DNA of 64,000 nucleotides from positions 25,653-89,652 of the forward strand of contig NZ_JACMSF010000038.1 in assembly GCF_014257025.1 (NCBI RefSeq). The letters are read 5' to 3'. A program made the translations under genes and the position numbers. Under the pieces are notes generated by a model. That model made no database searches and was not told where the DNA came from. It saw only the letters and a program-made list of their open reading frames with translations. The DNA comes from Streptomyces cupreus. GTDB taxonomy: Bacteria; Actinomycetota; Actinomycetes; Streptomycetales; Streptomycetaceae. How positions within the stretch are numbered: the stretch's first letter is position 1; each line of letters opens with the position of its first letter. This document shows, piece by piece, positions 40,881-49,133 of the stretch.

Positions 40881-41771
40881 TCAGGTGAGCTGGGCGGTCC
40901 TCAGCAGGGTGAGCCCGAAGACCACCGCCAGCACCAGCGCGCAGGTGCCGTACTGGACGAGGGCCCGCCGCTCGCGCGGGGCGTGGACCATGCCGTAGCC
41001 GATGACGACGCCGGCGACGAGACCGCCGATGTGGGCCTGCCAGGAGATGTTGAAGCCGGGGCTGAAGGTGAAGATCAGGTTGATCGCCAGCAGGGCGATG
41101 ATGGGCCGCATGTCGTAGTTCATGCGGCGCATCAGTACGGCGGTGGCGCCGAAGAGCCCGAAGATGGCACCCGAGGCGCCCAGGGTGGCGGTGGTGGGGG
41201 AGGCCAGGAGGTAGGCGAGGGTGCTGCCGGCCAGACCCGAGACCAGGTAGAGGGCCAGGTAGCGGGCCCGGCCGAGGGCGGCTTCCAAGGGGCCGCCGAG
41301 CCACCACAGGCTGAGCATGTTGAAGGCGATGTGCCAGATCTCCTCGTGCGTGAACATCGAGGTGACCAGGCGGTACCACTCGCCGTCGGCGACGCCCTGG
41401 GTGGGCGGGCCGAAGGCGGCGGGCGACCAGGCGCCCAGGAGGACCAGGTCGTTCAGCAGGGACGACCTGGCCTGCACCGCGATGAACACCGCGAGATTGA
41501 TCCCGATAAGGATCTTGGTGACGAGGTGGGGATCGGCGGTGAGGGTGCCGCCCGCGATCGTGCGCGGACGGGCCGCGGTGGGCGAGTGCCCGGTGCCGGA
41601 GCCGGTGCGCACGCAGTCGGGGCACTGGAAGCCGACGGAGGCGCTGACCATGCACTCGGGGCAGATGGGGCGCTCGCAGCGGGTGCAGCGGACGCCGGTC
41701 TCGCGGCCCGGGTGCCGGTAGCAGCCGGGCAGGCCCTGGGCCTGGTGCGCGCTGTCTGGCGCCTGGTCCAT
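40881..41771 (-). CDS. Rhomboid family intramembrane serine protease with B-box zinc finger
   Basis: This 296-residue protein has an N-terminal zinc-finger-like segment (about residues 12-50, Cys/His pattern CYRHPGRETGVRC, CERPICPEC, CPDC), then six or seven membrane helices. Catalytic Ser is in LGASGAIFGLFG, His in QAHIGGLVAGV, and the family HEEIWHIAFNM helix is present. It cleaves membrane proteins within the bilayer. ATG 41771 is chosen because AGGGGAT precedes it. The same gene type follows crgA in many streptomycetes. Substrates unknown. Confidence 0.93.
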   Translation of the reverse strand: MDQAPDSAHQAQGLPGCYRHPGRETGVRCTRCERPICPECMVSASVGFQCPDCVRTGSGTGHSPTAARPRTIAGGTLTADPHLVTKILIGINLAVFIAVQARSSLLNDLVLLGAWSPAAFGPPTQGVADGEWYRLVTSMFTHEEIWHIAFNMLSLWWLGGPLEAALGRARYLALYLVSGLAGSTLAYLLASPTTATLGASGAIFGLFGATAVLMRRMNYDMRPIIALLAINLIFTFSPGFNISWQAHIGGLVAGVVIGYGMVHAPRERRALVQYGTCALVLAVVFGLTLLRTAQLT

Positions 41772-41805
41772 GAGATCCCCTAAGTCGTCGTCCCGGCAAA
41801 GCACC

Positions 41806-41837
41806 CGCCCCGCCCATCTTTACGGATGAGCGGGGCG
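41806..41837 (-). terminator. Hairpin terminator after ppiA
   Basis: CGCCCCGC (41806-41813) and GCGGGGCG (41830-41837) form an 8-bp stem with a 16-base loop, 34 bases downstream of the minus-strand cyclophilin gene. Confidence 0.55.
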
Positions 41838-41870
41838 ATTGGTTCCCTTCGGACAGGCCCGGGGCCTGTT

Positions 41871-42398
41871 CTAGCGGGTCTCGACGACGACGGACTCGAT
41901 GACGATGTCGTTGACCGGGCGGGTGGTGCGCGGGTTGATCTGAGTGGTGGAGATGGCGTCCACGACCTTCTGGCTGGCCGCGTCGATGACCTCGCCGAAG
42001 ATGGTGTGCTTGCGGTTGAGGTGCACGGCCGGGGCGACGGTGATGAAGAACTGGGAGCCGTTGGTGCTCGGGCCCGCGTTGGCCATGGCCAGCAGATACG
42101 GCCGGTCGAAGCGCAGGTCGGGGTGGAACTCGTCCTCGAACTCGTAGCCCGGGCCGCCGATGCCGGTGCCCAGCGGGTCGCCGCCCTGGATCATGAAGCC
42201 GCTGATCACCCGGTGGAAGATCGTGCCGTCGTAGAGGGGGGCGGTCGACCGCTCACCGGTGGCGGGGTTGGTCCACTCACGCTCACCCTTGGCGAGTTCG
42301 ACGAAGTTCCGCACCGTCTTGGGCGCGTGGTTCGGCAGAAGCCGCACGTCGATGTCGCCGTGGCTGGTCTTGAGGGTGGCGTGGAGCTGCTCGGCCAC
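41871..42398 (-). CDS. ppiA: Peptidyl-prolyl cis-trans isomerase, cyclophilin type
   Basis: This 175-residue cytoplasmic cyclophilin has FHRVISGFMIQGGDP (catalytic Arg/Phe/Gln region, about residues 61-75), GPSTNGSQFFIT and HTIFGEV. It speeds proline isomerisation during folding. It has no signal peptide. The gene lies next to the rhomboid gene as in the mycobacterial ppiA neighbourhood. The start is GTG 42398 with AGGAAGG upstream. Confidence 0.95.
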   Translation of the reverse strand: MAEQLHATLKTSHGDIDVRLLPNHAPKTVRNFVELAKGEREWTNPATGERSTAPLYDGTIFHRVISGFMIQGGDPLGTGIGGPGYEFEDEFHPDLRFDRPYLLAMANAGPSTNGSQFFITVAPAVHLNRKHTIFGEVIDAASQKVVDAISTTQINPRTTRPVNDIVIESVVVETR

Positions 42399-42655
42399 GA
42401 TGTGCCTTCCTTTGTCTTCTGGTGACTCTCAGATCCTTGCAGAAATCCGGTCGAGTGACCCCGGGCCGGGGGCGCGGAGCGGCGATCCGTGGCATTGTCG
42501 ACGACAAGCTCCTGTTGCCCCGTATTCATCTCTGTGGCCCGGAAACCGCTGCGTGACCCGGATGCCCGCTCTCACATGCCGCCGGGCTCATTGAGAGGCA
42601 TGATCCCTAAAAGGGTGGAAGTCGAAATACGTAACGCCACCGAGGAGGAGGAACC

Positions 42656-43348
42656 GTGACCCGCAAAGACAGCGTGCGCGCCGCAGCCGGCTCGGCGAAG
42701 GACAGCGTGCGGCACGCCGCGGAAGTGGTGGCGCCCTACGCCGGCACAGCCAAGGAGTCGGCCGCGCACTATGCGCACGAGGCACGCGTACGGCTCGCGC
42801 CGAAGGTGTCCCAGGCCGCTGAGCAGGCCCGTGTGCAGTACGGCGCCCATGTTGCGCCGCGCCTGGAACAGGCCCGCACGCATGTGCCGCCGAAGGTCGA
42901 CCATGCCGCCCATGAGGCCGCAGTCCGTACCCGTGTCGCCGCCCGGCAGGCGGCGGACTACTCGCGGCCGAGGCTGGAGCAGGCGGTGGCGGTGGCCGGG
43001 CCCATGAAGGACGAGGCCGCGGCGCGCAGTGTGGCCGCGCTGGCAGCGCTGCGCGGGCAGGTGTCGCCCGAGGAGATCCAGAAGCTGACCCGCAAGCACG
43101 AACGCCGGGCCCGAGCCGGTCGGCTCGCGAAGGCTCTGCTGGTCGCGGGCGCGCTGGCGGGCGCCGCTTTCGCCGCCTGGAAGTGGTGGGACAAGCAGGC
43201 CAACCCGGACTGGCTGGTCGAGCCGCCCGCCGCGACAGAGGTCCCGGAATCGGGCCGTCTCACCTCGGTGGACGGCAGTGCTCCCCTGGACCCCGAGGTC
43301 CAGGCGAAGGAGGCCGAGGAGGCCGCGAATCGCGACGAACGCCAGTGA
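42656..43348 (+). CDS. DUF5324 family protein, helical with C-terminal membrane segment
   Basis: This 230-residue protein has a long Ala-rich, highly charged helical part (about residues 1-150) with repeats such as AAGSAKDSVRHAAE and AARQAADYSRPRLEQA. A basic stretch and one membrane helix follow (about 160-178, AKALLVAGALAGAAFAAWKWW), then an acidic extracytoplasmic tail. Function is unknown. It occupies the place that cwsA (CrgA/Wag31 partner) holds in mycobacteria, between ppiA and the tRNA pair, and has similar single-pass, coiled-coil character. GTG 42656 follows GAGGAGGAGG. A terminator and parS follow. Confidence 0.85.
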   Translation: MTRKDSVRAAAGSAKDSVRHAAEVVAPYAGTAKESAAHYAHEARVRLAPKVSQAAEQARVQYGAHVAPRLEQARTHVPPKVDHAAHEAAVRTRVAARQAADYSRPRLEQAVAVAGPMKDEAAARSVAALAALRGQVSPEEIQKLTRKHERRARAGRLAKALLVAGALAGAAFAAWKWWDKQANPDWLVEPPAATEVPESGRLTSVDGSAPLDPEVQAKEAEEAANRDERQ

Positions 43349-43374
43349 GTTGACGGCGTTCTGAGCACAGCGCC

Positions 43375-43416
43375 CCCGCGGGGCGGGAGACCTGCCGGGG
43401 TTTCCCGCCCCGCGGG
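43375..43416 (+). terminator. Terminator after the DUF5324 gene
   Basis: A 14-bp perfect stem (CCCGCGGGGCGGGA with its complement) and a 14-base loop lie 27 bases past the stop codon and directly before the parS site. Confidence 0.75.
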
Positions 43417-43419
43417 GCT

Positions 43420-43433
43420 GTTTCACGTGAAAC
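43420..43433. other. Perfect parS site
   Basis: GTTTCACGTGAAAC is an exact match to the ParB-binding consensus, a 14-bp perfect palindrome. It lies in a non-coding gap. ParB bound to a group of parS sites near oriC organises chromosome segregation during sporulation. Confidence 0.93.
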
Positions 43434-43537
43434 GGCCCCCAGTCAGAGCTGGTTGTACGTGGGGCTGAAGGAGATGCCCGACGGCTTGGCCCGGCTCATC
43501 GTGGTCCAGAAGCGGTCGCCCTTGTCCTGGATCGGGA

Positions 43538-43720
43538 CTCTTCTTCGGCCGGGACCGGGTGGCGGAGAACCTGCCGCGGCTGGTGTGCGATCACCGCTTC
43601 GCGGTGCTCTTCGGCGCGTCCGGCAGCGGCAAGTCCTCTCTGCTGTGCGCCGGTCTCATCCCCCGCCTCCGCGAGGAGATGTCCCGCCGCGAGCGCCCGG
43701 CGGTCCTGCGGGTGTACTGA
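43538..43720 (+). pseudogene. Fragment of an nSTAND-type NTPase
   Basis: Sixty codons in one frame read as the start of an nSTAND1 NTPase: LFFGRDRVAENLP, then the Walker A AVLFGASGSGKSSLL and CAGLIPRLREEMSRRERP, ending in TGA after ...LRVY. The same passage occurs in the intact HTH-nSTAND-WD40 protein at 51815 (WFFGRQRSTAALL and MLVGASGAGKSSLL). No start codon, HTH part or WD repeats are present. It lies between parS and the 3' end of tRNA-Ala. It is the remnant of a gene of this family, different enough in sequence not to be a recent copy of the one in this window. Confidence 0.75.
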
Positions 43721-43741
43721 CGCGGTCGGTTTCATGACGAA

Positions 43742-43781
43742 AGAGCCCCCTGACCTGCGTTTCCGCAGGTCAGGGGGCTCT
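43742..43781 (-). terminator. Terminator of tRNA-Ala
   Basis: A perfect 18-bp stem (AGAGCCCCCTGACCTGCG and its complement) with a TTTC tetraloop lies eight bases past the 3' end of the minus-strand tRNA-Ala. Confidence 0.9.
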
Positions 43782-43788
43782 CGAAGTG

Positions 43789-43861
43789 TGGAGCCTAGGG
43801 GAGTCGAACCCCTGACATCTGCCATGCAAAGACAGCGCTCTACCAACTGAGCTAAGGCCCC
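43789..43861 (-). tRNA. tRNA-Ala (anticodon TGC)
   Basis: A 73-nt cloverleaf on the minus strand: acceptor GGGGCCT with AGGCTCC, D-arm GCTC-AGTTGGTA-GAGC, anticodon loop TTTGCAT and T-arm AGGGG-TTCGACT-CCCCT. CCA is not encoded. A tRNA-Ala/tRNA-Ile pair downstream of gyrA is conserved in actinobacteria; here the two are 12 kb apart because accessory genes lie between them. Confidence 0.96.
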
Positions 43862-44044
43862 TCAACAGGGGACGTCCGGCCGGAAGAACCACGCATCCGG
43901 TGGGCGCCGCGAACCAGAGTACCGGGTCACCCCCTGTATCTCGCAAAAAGATTGGGGGTCCCGATGGCCGACCACTCTCCGTAAGATGCTCCGCGTGGTT
44001 CGCTACAGCGAACCACGGTTCTGGGGAAGCGATGGGGAGACGCA

Positions 44045-44593
44045 ATGGACGCCGCACAGCAGGAAGCGACCGCGAGAGCGCGGGAACTGCAGCGGAACTG
44101 GTACGGGGAGCCGCTGGGGGCGCTCTTCCGTAAGCTCATAGACGATCTTGGTCTGAACCAGGCTCGTCTGGCGGGGGTACTGGGACTGTCCGCACCGATG
44201 CTGTCGCAGCTGATGAGCGGTCAGCGGGCGAAGATCGGCAATCCGGCCGTGGTGCAGCGGGTGCAGCTGCTCCAGGACCTGGCGGGGCAGGTCGCGGACG
44301 GCAGTGTGAGCGCGGCCGAGGCCACGGAGCGCATGGACGAGATCAAGAAGTCGCAGGGGGGCTCGGTGCTCAGCAACACCACACAGTCGACGAACAGTTC
44401 GGGGGCGCCCACGGTCAAGCGGGTGGTCCGCGAGATCCAGTCACTGCTGCGCTCGGTCGCCGCCGCCGGCGACATCATCGAGGCCGCCGACACCCTCGCC
44501 CCGACCCATCCGGAGCTGGCGGAGTTCCTGCGGGTGTACGGCGCGGGCCGCACCTCCGACGCCGTCGCGCACTACCAGTCCCACCAGAGCTGA
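44045..44593 (+). CDS. XRE-type helix-turn-helix DNA-binding protein
   Basis: This 182-residue protein has a helix-turn-helix at about residues 25-60 (FRKLIDDLGLNQARLAGVLGLSAPMLSQLMSGQRAKIGN). A helical middle and an Ala-rich C-terminal helix (AAGDIIEAADTLAPTHPELAEFL) follow, perhaps for dimerisation. It should bind DNA as a regulator, but no partner or target is visible. It stands alone upstream of a kinase gene, from which a strong terminator separates it. Confidence 0.85.
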   Translation: MDAAQQEATARARELQRNWYGEPLGALFRKLIDDLGLNQARLAGVLGLSAPMLSQLMSGQRAKIGNPAVVQRVQLLQDLAGQVADGSVSAAEATERMDEIKKSQGGSVLSNTTQSTNSSGAPTVKRVVREIQSLLRSVAAAGDIIEAADTLAPTHPELAEFLRVYGAGRTSDAVAHYQSHQS

Positions 44594-44600
44594 CCCCGCG

Positions 44601-44633
44601 CCCCGCTCGCCGAAGGGGGTTCGGCGAGCGGGG
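44601..44633 (+). terminator. Terminator after the XRE gene
   Basis: A perfect 14-bp stem (CCCCGCTCGCCGAA with its complement) and a GGGGG loop lie eight bases past the stop of the DNA-binding protein gene. Confidence 0.85.
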
Positions 44634-44750
44634 ACACGGAGGAGAGACCCGAGGGGGCAGCGCCGTATCTCACGGCGCGAGGGGGAGTCGTATCGCTCGT
44701 CGAGGGGGAAGCAAGGGGGGTAAGCGGAGGGGGAGGAGCGACGCACAGCC

Positions 44751-46058
44751 ATGGGTGAGGTCTTCGCCGGGCGGTACGAACTGGTCGACCCGATCGGACG
44801 TGGAGGGGTGGGCGCCGTATGGCGCGCCTGGGATCACCGCCGCCGCCGGTACGTGGCCGCCAAGGTGCTCCAGCAGAGCGACGCGCACTCCCTGCTGCGC
44901 TTCGTGCGCGAGCAGGCCCTCCGGATCGACCACCCTCATGTGCTCGCCCCCGCCAGCTGGGCCGCCGACGACGACAAGGTCCTGTTCACCATGGATCTGG
45001 TCGCCGGCGGTTCGCTGGTCCACCTGGTCGGCGACTACGGCCCTCTGCCCCCGCCCTTCGTCTGCTCCCTGCTCGACCAGCTCCTCGCGGGGCTCGCCGC
45101 GGTGCACGCGGAAGACGTCGTGCACCGCGACATCAAGCCCGCCAATCTGCTGCTGGAAGCCACCGGCACGGGCCGGCCGCGGCTGCGGCTGTCCGACTTC
45201 GGCATCGCGATGCGGCTCGGCGAGCCACGGCTGACCGAGACCAACCTCGTGGTGGGAACGCCCGGTTACCTCGCGCCCGAGCAACTGCTGGGCGCGGAAC
45301 CGGACTTCCCCGCCGACCTGTTCGCCGTAGGACTGGTGGCGCTGTATCTGCTGGAGGGTGCCAAGCCGGATGCCAAGGCGCTCATCGAGTATTTCGCGGC
45401 GCATGGCACACCGGGGGCGCCCAAGGGGATTCCCGAGCCGCTGTGGCAGGTGGTGGCGACGCTGTTGCAGCCGGATCCGCAGGCGCGGTTCCGCACGGCG
45501 ACCGGGGCGCGCAAGGCGCTCGCCTCGGCGGCCGAGCTGCTGCCGGAGCCGGGCCCCGACGACGAGGTCATCGAGATCTTCGACCAACTCGGGCCACTGC
45601 CCGAGGGGTTCGGTCCCGGCGGACCGCTCAAGAAGGCACCGGGAGTGGAACCCACCACCCCGCCGAAACCCATGCCCAGCATGTCGGACACCGGCAGCTT
45701 CCACCTGCCGCCGCCCCAAGCCCCGGCCCAGAAGCCGGAACAACAGCCCGAGCAGCAGCCGGTGCAACAACCCCGGCATTCGCCGCACAACCCCACCCAC
45801 GTCCTGTCCACCCCCCGCTCGTACGTCCCGCAGTACCCCGCGCAGCCCCCGACCCCGGTTCCGCACCGGAGTCCCGACACCGCCTCTACTGCTTCGTACA
45901 CCGCTCGGGTCCCGGAGGTTCCCCCTCCGACCGGACACCGCGCCGCCCGTCGCCGAGCCGCCCGCCGCCCCGGGCCTCCCGCGAAGGTCGCGATCCCCCT
46001 GCTGCTGCTCGCCCTGGCCCTCTACGGCACGGGCTTCTGGGCCCTGGCCCGCATCTGA
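44751..46058 (+). CDS. Ser/Thr protein kinase with C-terminal membrane anchor
   Basis: This 435-residue protein has a kinase domain at about residues 8-265: GRGGVGAVW loop, AAKVL lysine, VVHRDIKPANLLL, LSDFGIAMRLG and GYLAPEQL. A Pro/Gln-rich linker of about 130 residues follows, then a basic patch and one membrane helix at the very C-terminus (about 413-432) with almost no outer part. It therefore cannot sense outside ligands like PknB. A purine-rich run (GGAGGGGGAGGAG) precedes ATG 44751. Substrates are unknown; the neighbour on the opposite strand is a secreted membrane protein. Confidence 0.92.
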   Translation: MGEVFAGRYELVDPIGRGGVGAVWRAWDHRRRRYVAAKVLQQSDAHSLLRFVREQALRIDHPHVLAPASWAADDDKVLFTMDLVAGGSLVHLVGDYGPLPPPFVCSLLDQLLAGLAAVHAEDVVHRDIKPANLLLEATGTGRPRLRLSDFGIAMRLGEPRLTETNLVVGTPGYLAPEQLLGAEPDFPADLFAVGLVALYLLEGAKPDAKALIEYFAAHGTPGAPKGIPEPLWQVVATLLQPDPQARFRTATGARKALASAAELLPEPGPDDEVIEIFDQLGPLPEGFGPGGPLKKAPGVEPTTPPKPMPSMSDTGSFHLPPPQAPAQKPEQQPEQQPVQQPRHSPHNPTHVLSTPRSYVPQYPAQPPTPVPHRSPDTASTASYTARVPEVPPPTGHRAARRRAARRPGPPAKVAIPLLLLALALYGTGFWALARI

Positions 46059-46093
46059 CCGCGGGCGTCACGGCCCGCACCCGACCGCAGCCG

Positions 46094-47392
46094 TCAGGAA
46101 GCCCGCCGCCGCCCCGCAGCCGTCCACACCCCGAGCACGGCCACAATCACCGTCCCGCCCCCGATGCCGCTCACCGCGACCACCGTCATCAAGGCGTCGT
46201 CGTCCCCCGCACCCCCGCCCCCGGAAGAAGGCACCACACCCCGCTCCCCCACGCCCATAGGCGACGCGAACACGTCCTGCGGCTGGAACCGCCCGTCATA
46301 AGCCGGCCCGCTCCCCTCCGAACCGTCGACCCGCACCCTCAGCGTCACCGCGAACGGCCCCTCCCCGAACCGCTCAGCCATCTGCGCACCCAGGTGCACG
46401 ACCAGGTAGTAGGACCCCCCGAACCGCATCCCCTCGACCCGGTCGGTGTTCCCGTACCGGTTCTCGTACGCCACCGGCGGCAAGGGATCGAGCGATGTGG
46501 AGCGCTGGCTGCCGTTGTAGTTGAGGCTCGCGTCGTCGAGAGGCGCGCGCACAGGGTTGTGGACGGACAGCTCCAGCGCCCCCACGACCAGCCGGGAAGC
46601 CTCCCCCGAACCAGCCAGCTCGGCGGTGGCGTACAGCCGCTCTCCCCAGCCGACCGGCACCTGGTAGAACACGGTCTGCCCAGGGGTGACGTCCGAGCGC
46701 CACACGCCCTGGCCGACAGAGACCGCCGAGGCGAACCCCGCGCCGCCGTCCCGCCGTACCGCGTCGTCCGTCAGGGGCGCGGGAGAGGCGGAGTCCGAGG
46801 TCTCGGGGGCACCGGTCGGTGCGGCCTCCTCCAGCGGGGGCTCCGAGAACGTGGCGAGTTCCAGGTCCCAGGCGACATCGTCGACGGTCGTCGTACCCAC
46901 CCGCTCGACTACGACGTAGTACGTGCCCGCGCCCCCGCACCGCGTACGCTCCGCGGACGGCTCCCGCATCGCCACCGCCGTGATGGGGCGTGCGCTGCTG
47001 CCGCCGCCGAAGGCCTCCGTCTCGGAGGAGCAGGACCGGCTGTCGGCGTCCTGCACCGACACCCGGATCCCGTCGGAGGCGGAGACGGCGGCGTCCGCCG
47101 GGGGGACCGCGGTGGCGGAGACGTACGCATGGGAAGTGCCGTCGAGTTCGAGGCGGTAGTAGACGTCCTCGCTCACCGGGAGCGAGCTTCTGTACGTCCG
47201 ACCGGAGTCCAGACGTACCGCGTCCGCGGTGCTCCCGACGCCCGGGACGGTGGTGGCGTCCGGGGAGAAGCCATAAGGGATCGGCGCCGGTGCCGCAACC
47301 GCGGACGGCACCCCGGCTCCGGCCGCGCACAGCACCGCCACCACCACGGCCACGCGGCACACCGCACGCCACCACGCCGTACGCCGCCCCAT
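46094..47392 (-). CDS. Secreted membrane-anchored protein, unknown function
   Basis: This 432-residue protein has a signal peptide (about residues 1-38, ending near AVAAPAP), a large outer region with beta-rich segments and several Cys, and a C-terminal membrane helix (about 398-420) followed by GRRRAS. The layout is that of a type I surface protein. There are two similar blocks beginning with LDSGRTYRSSLPVSEDVYYRLEL and VGQGVWRSDVTPGQTVFYQVPV, suggesting an internal duplication of a pre-peptidase-C-like or carbohydrate-binding beta domain. ATG 47392 is chosen; a GTG one codon upstream is possible. It ends 36 bases from the convergent kinase gene. No family assigned. Confidence 0.75.
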   Translation of the reverse strand: MGRRTAWWRAVCRVAVVVAVLCAAGAGVPSAVAAPAPIPYGFSPDATTVPGVGSTADAVRLDSGRTYRSSLPVSEDVYYRLELDGTSHAYVSATAVPPADAAVSASDGIRVSVQDADSRSCSSETEAFGGGSSARPITAVAMREPSAERTRCGGAGTYYVVVERVGTTTVDDVAWDLELATFSEPPLEEAAPTGAPETSDSASPAPLTDDAVRRDGGAGFASAVSVGQGVWRSDVTPGQTVFYQVPVGWGERLYATAELAGSGEASRLVVGALELSVHNPVRAPLDDASLNYNGSQRSTSLDPLPPVAYENRYGNTDRVEGMRFGGSYYLVVHLGAQMAERFGEGPFAVTLRVRVDGSEGSGPAYDGRFQPQDVFASPMGVGERGVVPSSGGGGAGDDDALMTVVAVSGIGGGTVIVAVLGVWTAAGRRRAS

Positions 47393-47595
47393 CACGCGCC
47401 ACCCCTTGTCGTCACCGGACCGTGGAACGTGCCCCATCCTGCCCATCCGGGCCGCACGCCACCCGCACAATCCGCACGGCCGTCCGAAACGCCCGGATCC
47501 GGAAGCCGCCGTGACACCACAGAAGGCGCCGTGACAACACAAAACCCCGACCGCAACCACGGCCGGGGTCTGTTCTCAGATCAGCTTGTCGATAC

Positions 47596-47724
47596 TCACG
47601 AACCCGTGGGCACGGAGTCAGTCGCCTCCGTCCACAGATCCTGCTCGGCGCGATCCGCCTGGATCTGGCGGTACACGAGGAGCCCGCCGATGGCGGCCAG
47701 TGCGACCAGGAGAAGCTTCTTCAC
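47596..47724 (-). CDS. DLW-39 family small membrane protein
   Basis: This 42-residue protein has a hydrophobic N-terminal helix (about residues 4-19), then QIQADRAEQDLWTEATD, which carries the Asp-Leu-Trp motif naming the actinobacterial DLW-39 family. GTG 47724 gives the expected length; the frame could extend to 47778 but that part is basic and lacks a ribosome-binding site. Function unknown; the family is usually found near gyrA. Confidence 0.8.
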   Translation of the reverse strand: MKKLLLVALAAIGGLLVYRQIQADRAEQDLWTEATDSVPTGS

Positions 47725-48053
47725 CGCGCGACCTCGTCTTTCCTTGACGTAGGGGACCTCTGGCGCCCGACTATACACACCGACCGATATCGATCGGTGA
47801 CCTGTGCGGACCCCCCCAACTCCCGGTAGATGGACCGCAGTAGGACCGGAGGTCGGCGCTCCGATCTGAGGGTGATCAGACCCCTACATACGGTGACTTT
47901 GGGCCCTTTTCTTCACTTTTCTGGCTTCTTACACCCATCCGAGTGGTGTTCATCTGAACATCGACGCGCCACGGGCGTCGGTCCACCACTTCGCGGCCCC
48001 TATACACATCATGAGGAAAGTACGCAAATCGCCCAACCCGAAAGTGAGGGGCC
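47725..48053. promoter_or_regulatory. Intergenic promoter region between divergent genes
   Basis: About 330 bases serve the DLW-39 gene (minus) and a secreted protein gene (plus). A partial dyad around CCGATATCGATCGG (47792-47805) and a long AT-richer stretch (47880-47960) stand out against the background. No ORF or RNA is supported. Confidence 0.45.
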
Positions 48054-48422
48054 ATGGCCCGGAACAAGGTCATGAAGCTGTGGACCGCCATCGTCACCGC
48101 CTTCCTCGCGCTGTGCACGGCGCTCGGACTCGTCACCACGACCGCCGCCGCGGCCGTACCCCGGACCGAGCCGGCCCGCAACAGCGGCAGCGGCGACAGC
48201 ACCGCCCAGTTCACGGTGCCGGCGATGTCCCACTGGGCCTGGTCCCACGCCAGGTCACTGCCCCCCACGATGAAGCAGCGCATCCACGCCGAGGCGCACG
48301 GCAGGACACCGAGCTGCCGCCACCGCCCGGTCGCGGACACGGAAGCGGATCCGGCCACCCTTGAGTGCGAATCCACCGAGGCTCCGGTCGACACCGCGCA
48401 CACCATCCCGCTCCGGCTCTGA
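48054..48422 (+). CDS. Small secreted protein, unknown function
   Basis: This 122-residue protein has a clear signal peptide (about residues 1-34: KVMKLWTAIVTAFLALCTALGLVTTTAAAA). The mature part is short, hydrophilic and His/Arg-rich, with two Cys. It may belong to the streptomycete DUF6344 group, which I cannot verify. GAGGGG precedes ATG 48054. No partner is evident. Confidence 0.75.
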   Translation: MARNKVMKLWTAIVTAFLALCTALGLVTTTAAAAVPRTEPARNSGSGDSTAQFTVPAMSHWAWSHARSLPPTMKQRIHAEAHGRTPSCRHRPVADTEADPATLECESTEAPVDTAHTIPLRL

Positions 48423-48548
48423 CAGCGCGCCGCTCGCATATCCGACCCTCCATACCCCCGTCCGTCACGGCGAACTTGCGTACAGCTCCGCCCTTGTCAG
48501 GGTCCGGCCACTCGATCGAGTGGCCGGACCTCGTCGTAGCCTGGACCC

Positions 48549-49133
48549 ATGCCTCGCACGCCCGCGGTCCGCGACAGTCGGCGCCACCAGTGGGAGAAGG
48601 ACCGGGTGCGCCGCCCGCGGTCCGAGCGGGCCGGCACAGGAGCCACCGAGCACGACACCGGCCTCGACTGCTCCGACCTGGTCTTCCACGCCGAGTACGA
48701 CGACACCGACGCGAGCGGGGAACTCGCCGAAGCCTTCGGCGTCCCCGTGGGCACGCCCCTCCTCAAGCGCTCCTACCGCACCCGCCGCGCCGCCGAGAGC
48801 GCCCCCTTCAGCCTGGTCACGTCCCATCTGCCGCGCGAACTGATCGCGGCGAACCCCGACCTCCTGGACCCGGCGAACGAGCCCTGGCCCGGCGGCACCC
48901 AGCACCAACTGCACACCGTCGGCATCGAGGTGGCCCGCGTCGAGGAACGCGTCACGGCCCGTGCGCCGACGCCCGCCGAGGCGCGGGAACTGGAACTGCC
49001 GCCCGGCGCCCCGGTGCTGGTGCTGCGCAAGACGTCGTACGACATCCTTGACCGCGTCGTGGAGGTCTCCCTCGTCACACTGCCCGGCGACCGCACCGAG
49101 CTGCTGTTCACCACTCTTCTGGAAAGGTGGTGA
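48549..49133 (+). CDS. UTRA-domain protein lacking the GntR winged helix
   Basis: This 194-residue protein's residues about 45-192 match the UTRA ligand-binding domain of HutC-type GntR regulators (GTPLLKRSYRTR, FSLVTSHLP, ARAPTPAEARELELPPGAPVLVLRKTSYD). The first 45 residues are basic and disordered; the usual winged-helix DNA-binding domain is absent. It could bind a small molecule and act through another protein, or be a remnant of a regulator. The following glycosyltransferase gene overlaps its end. Confidence 0.82.
   Translation: MPRTPAVRDSRRHQWEKDRVRRPRSERAGTGATEHDTGLDCSDLVFHAEYDDTDASGELAEAFGVPVGTPLLKRSYRTRRAAESAPFSLVTSHLPRELIAANPDLLDPANEPWPGGTQHQLHTVGIEVARVEERVTARAPTPAEARELELPPGAPVLVLRKTSYDILDRVVEVSLVTLPGDRTELLFTTLLERW

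Noticed and set aside
40661..40888. Small plus-strand ORF in the DnaA-box region
   Set aside because: TTG start without ribosome-binding site, no conserved features, and the sequence is better explained by DnaA boxes and a promoter.
43453..43737. 94-codon plus-strand ORF beside parS
   Set aside because: The meaningful reading of this DNA is another frame (the nSTAND fragment at 43538-43720).
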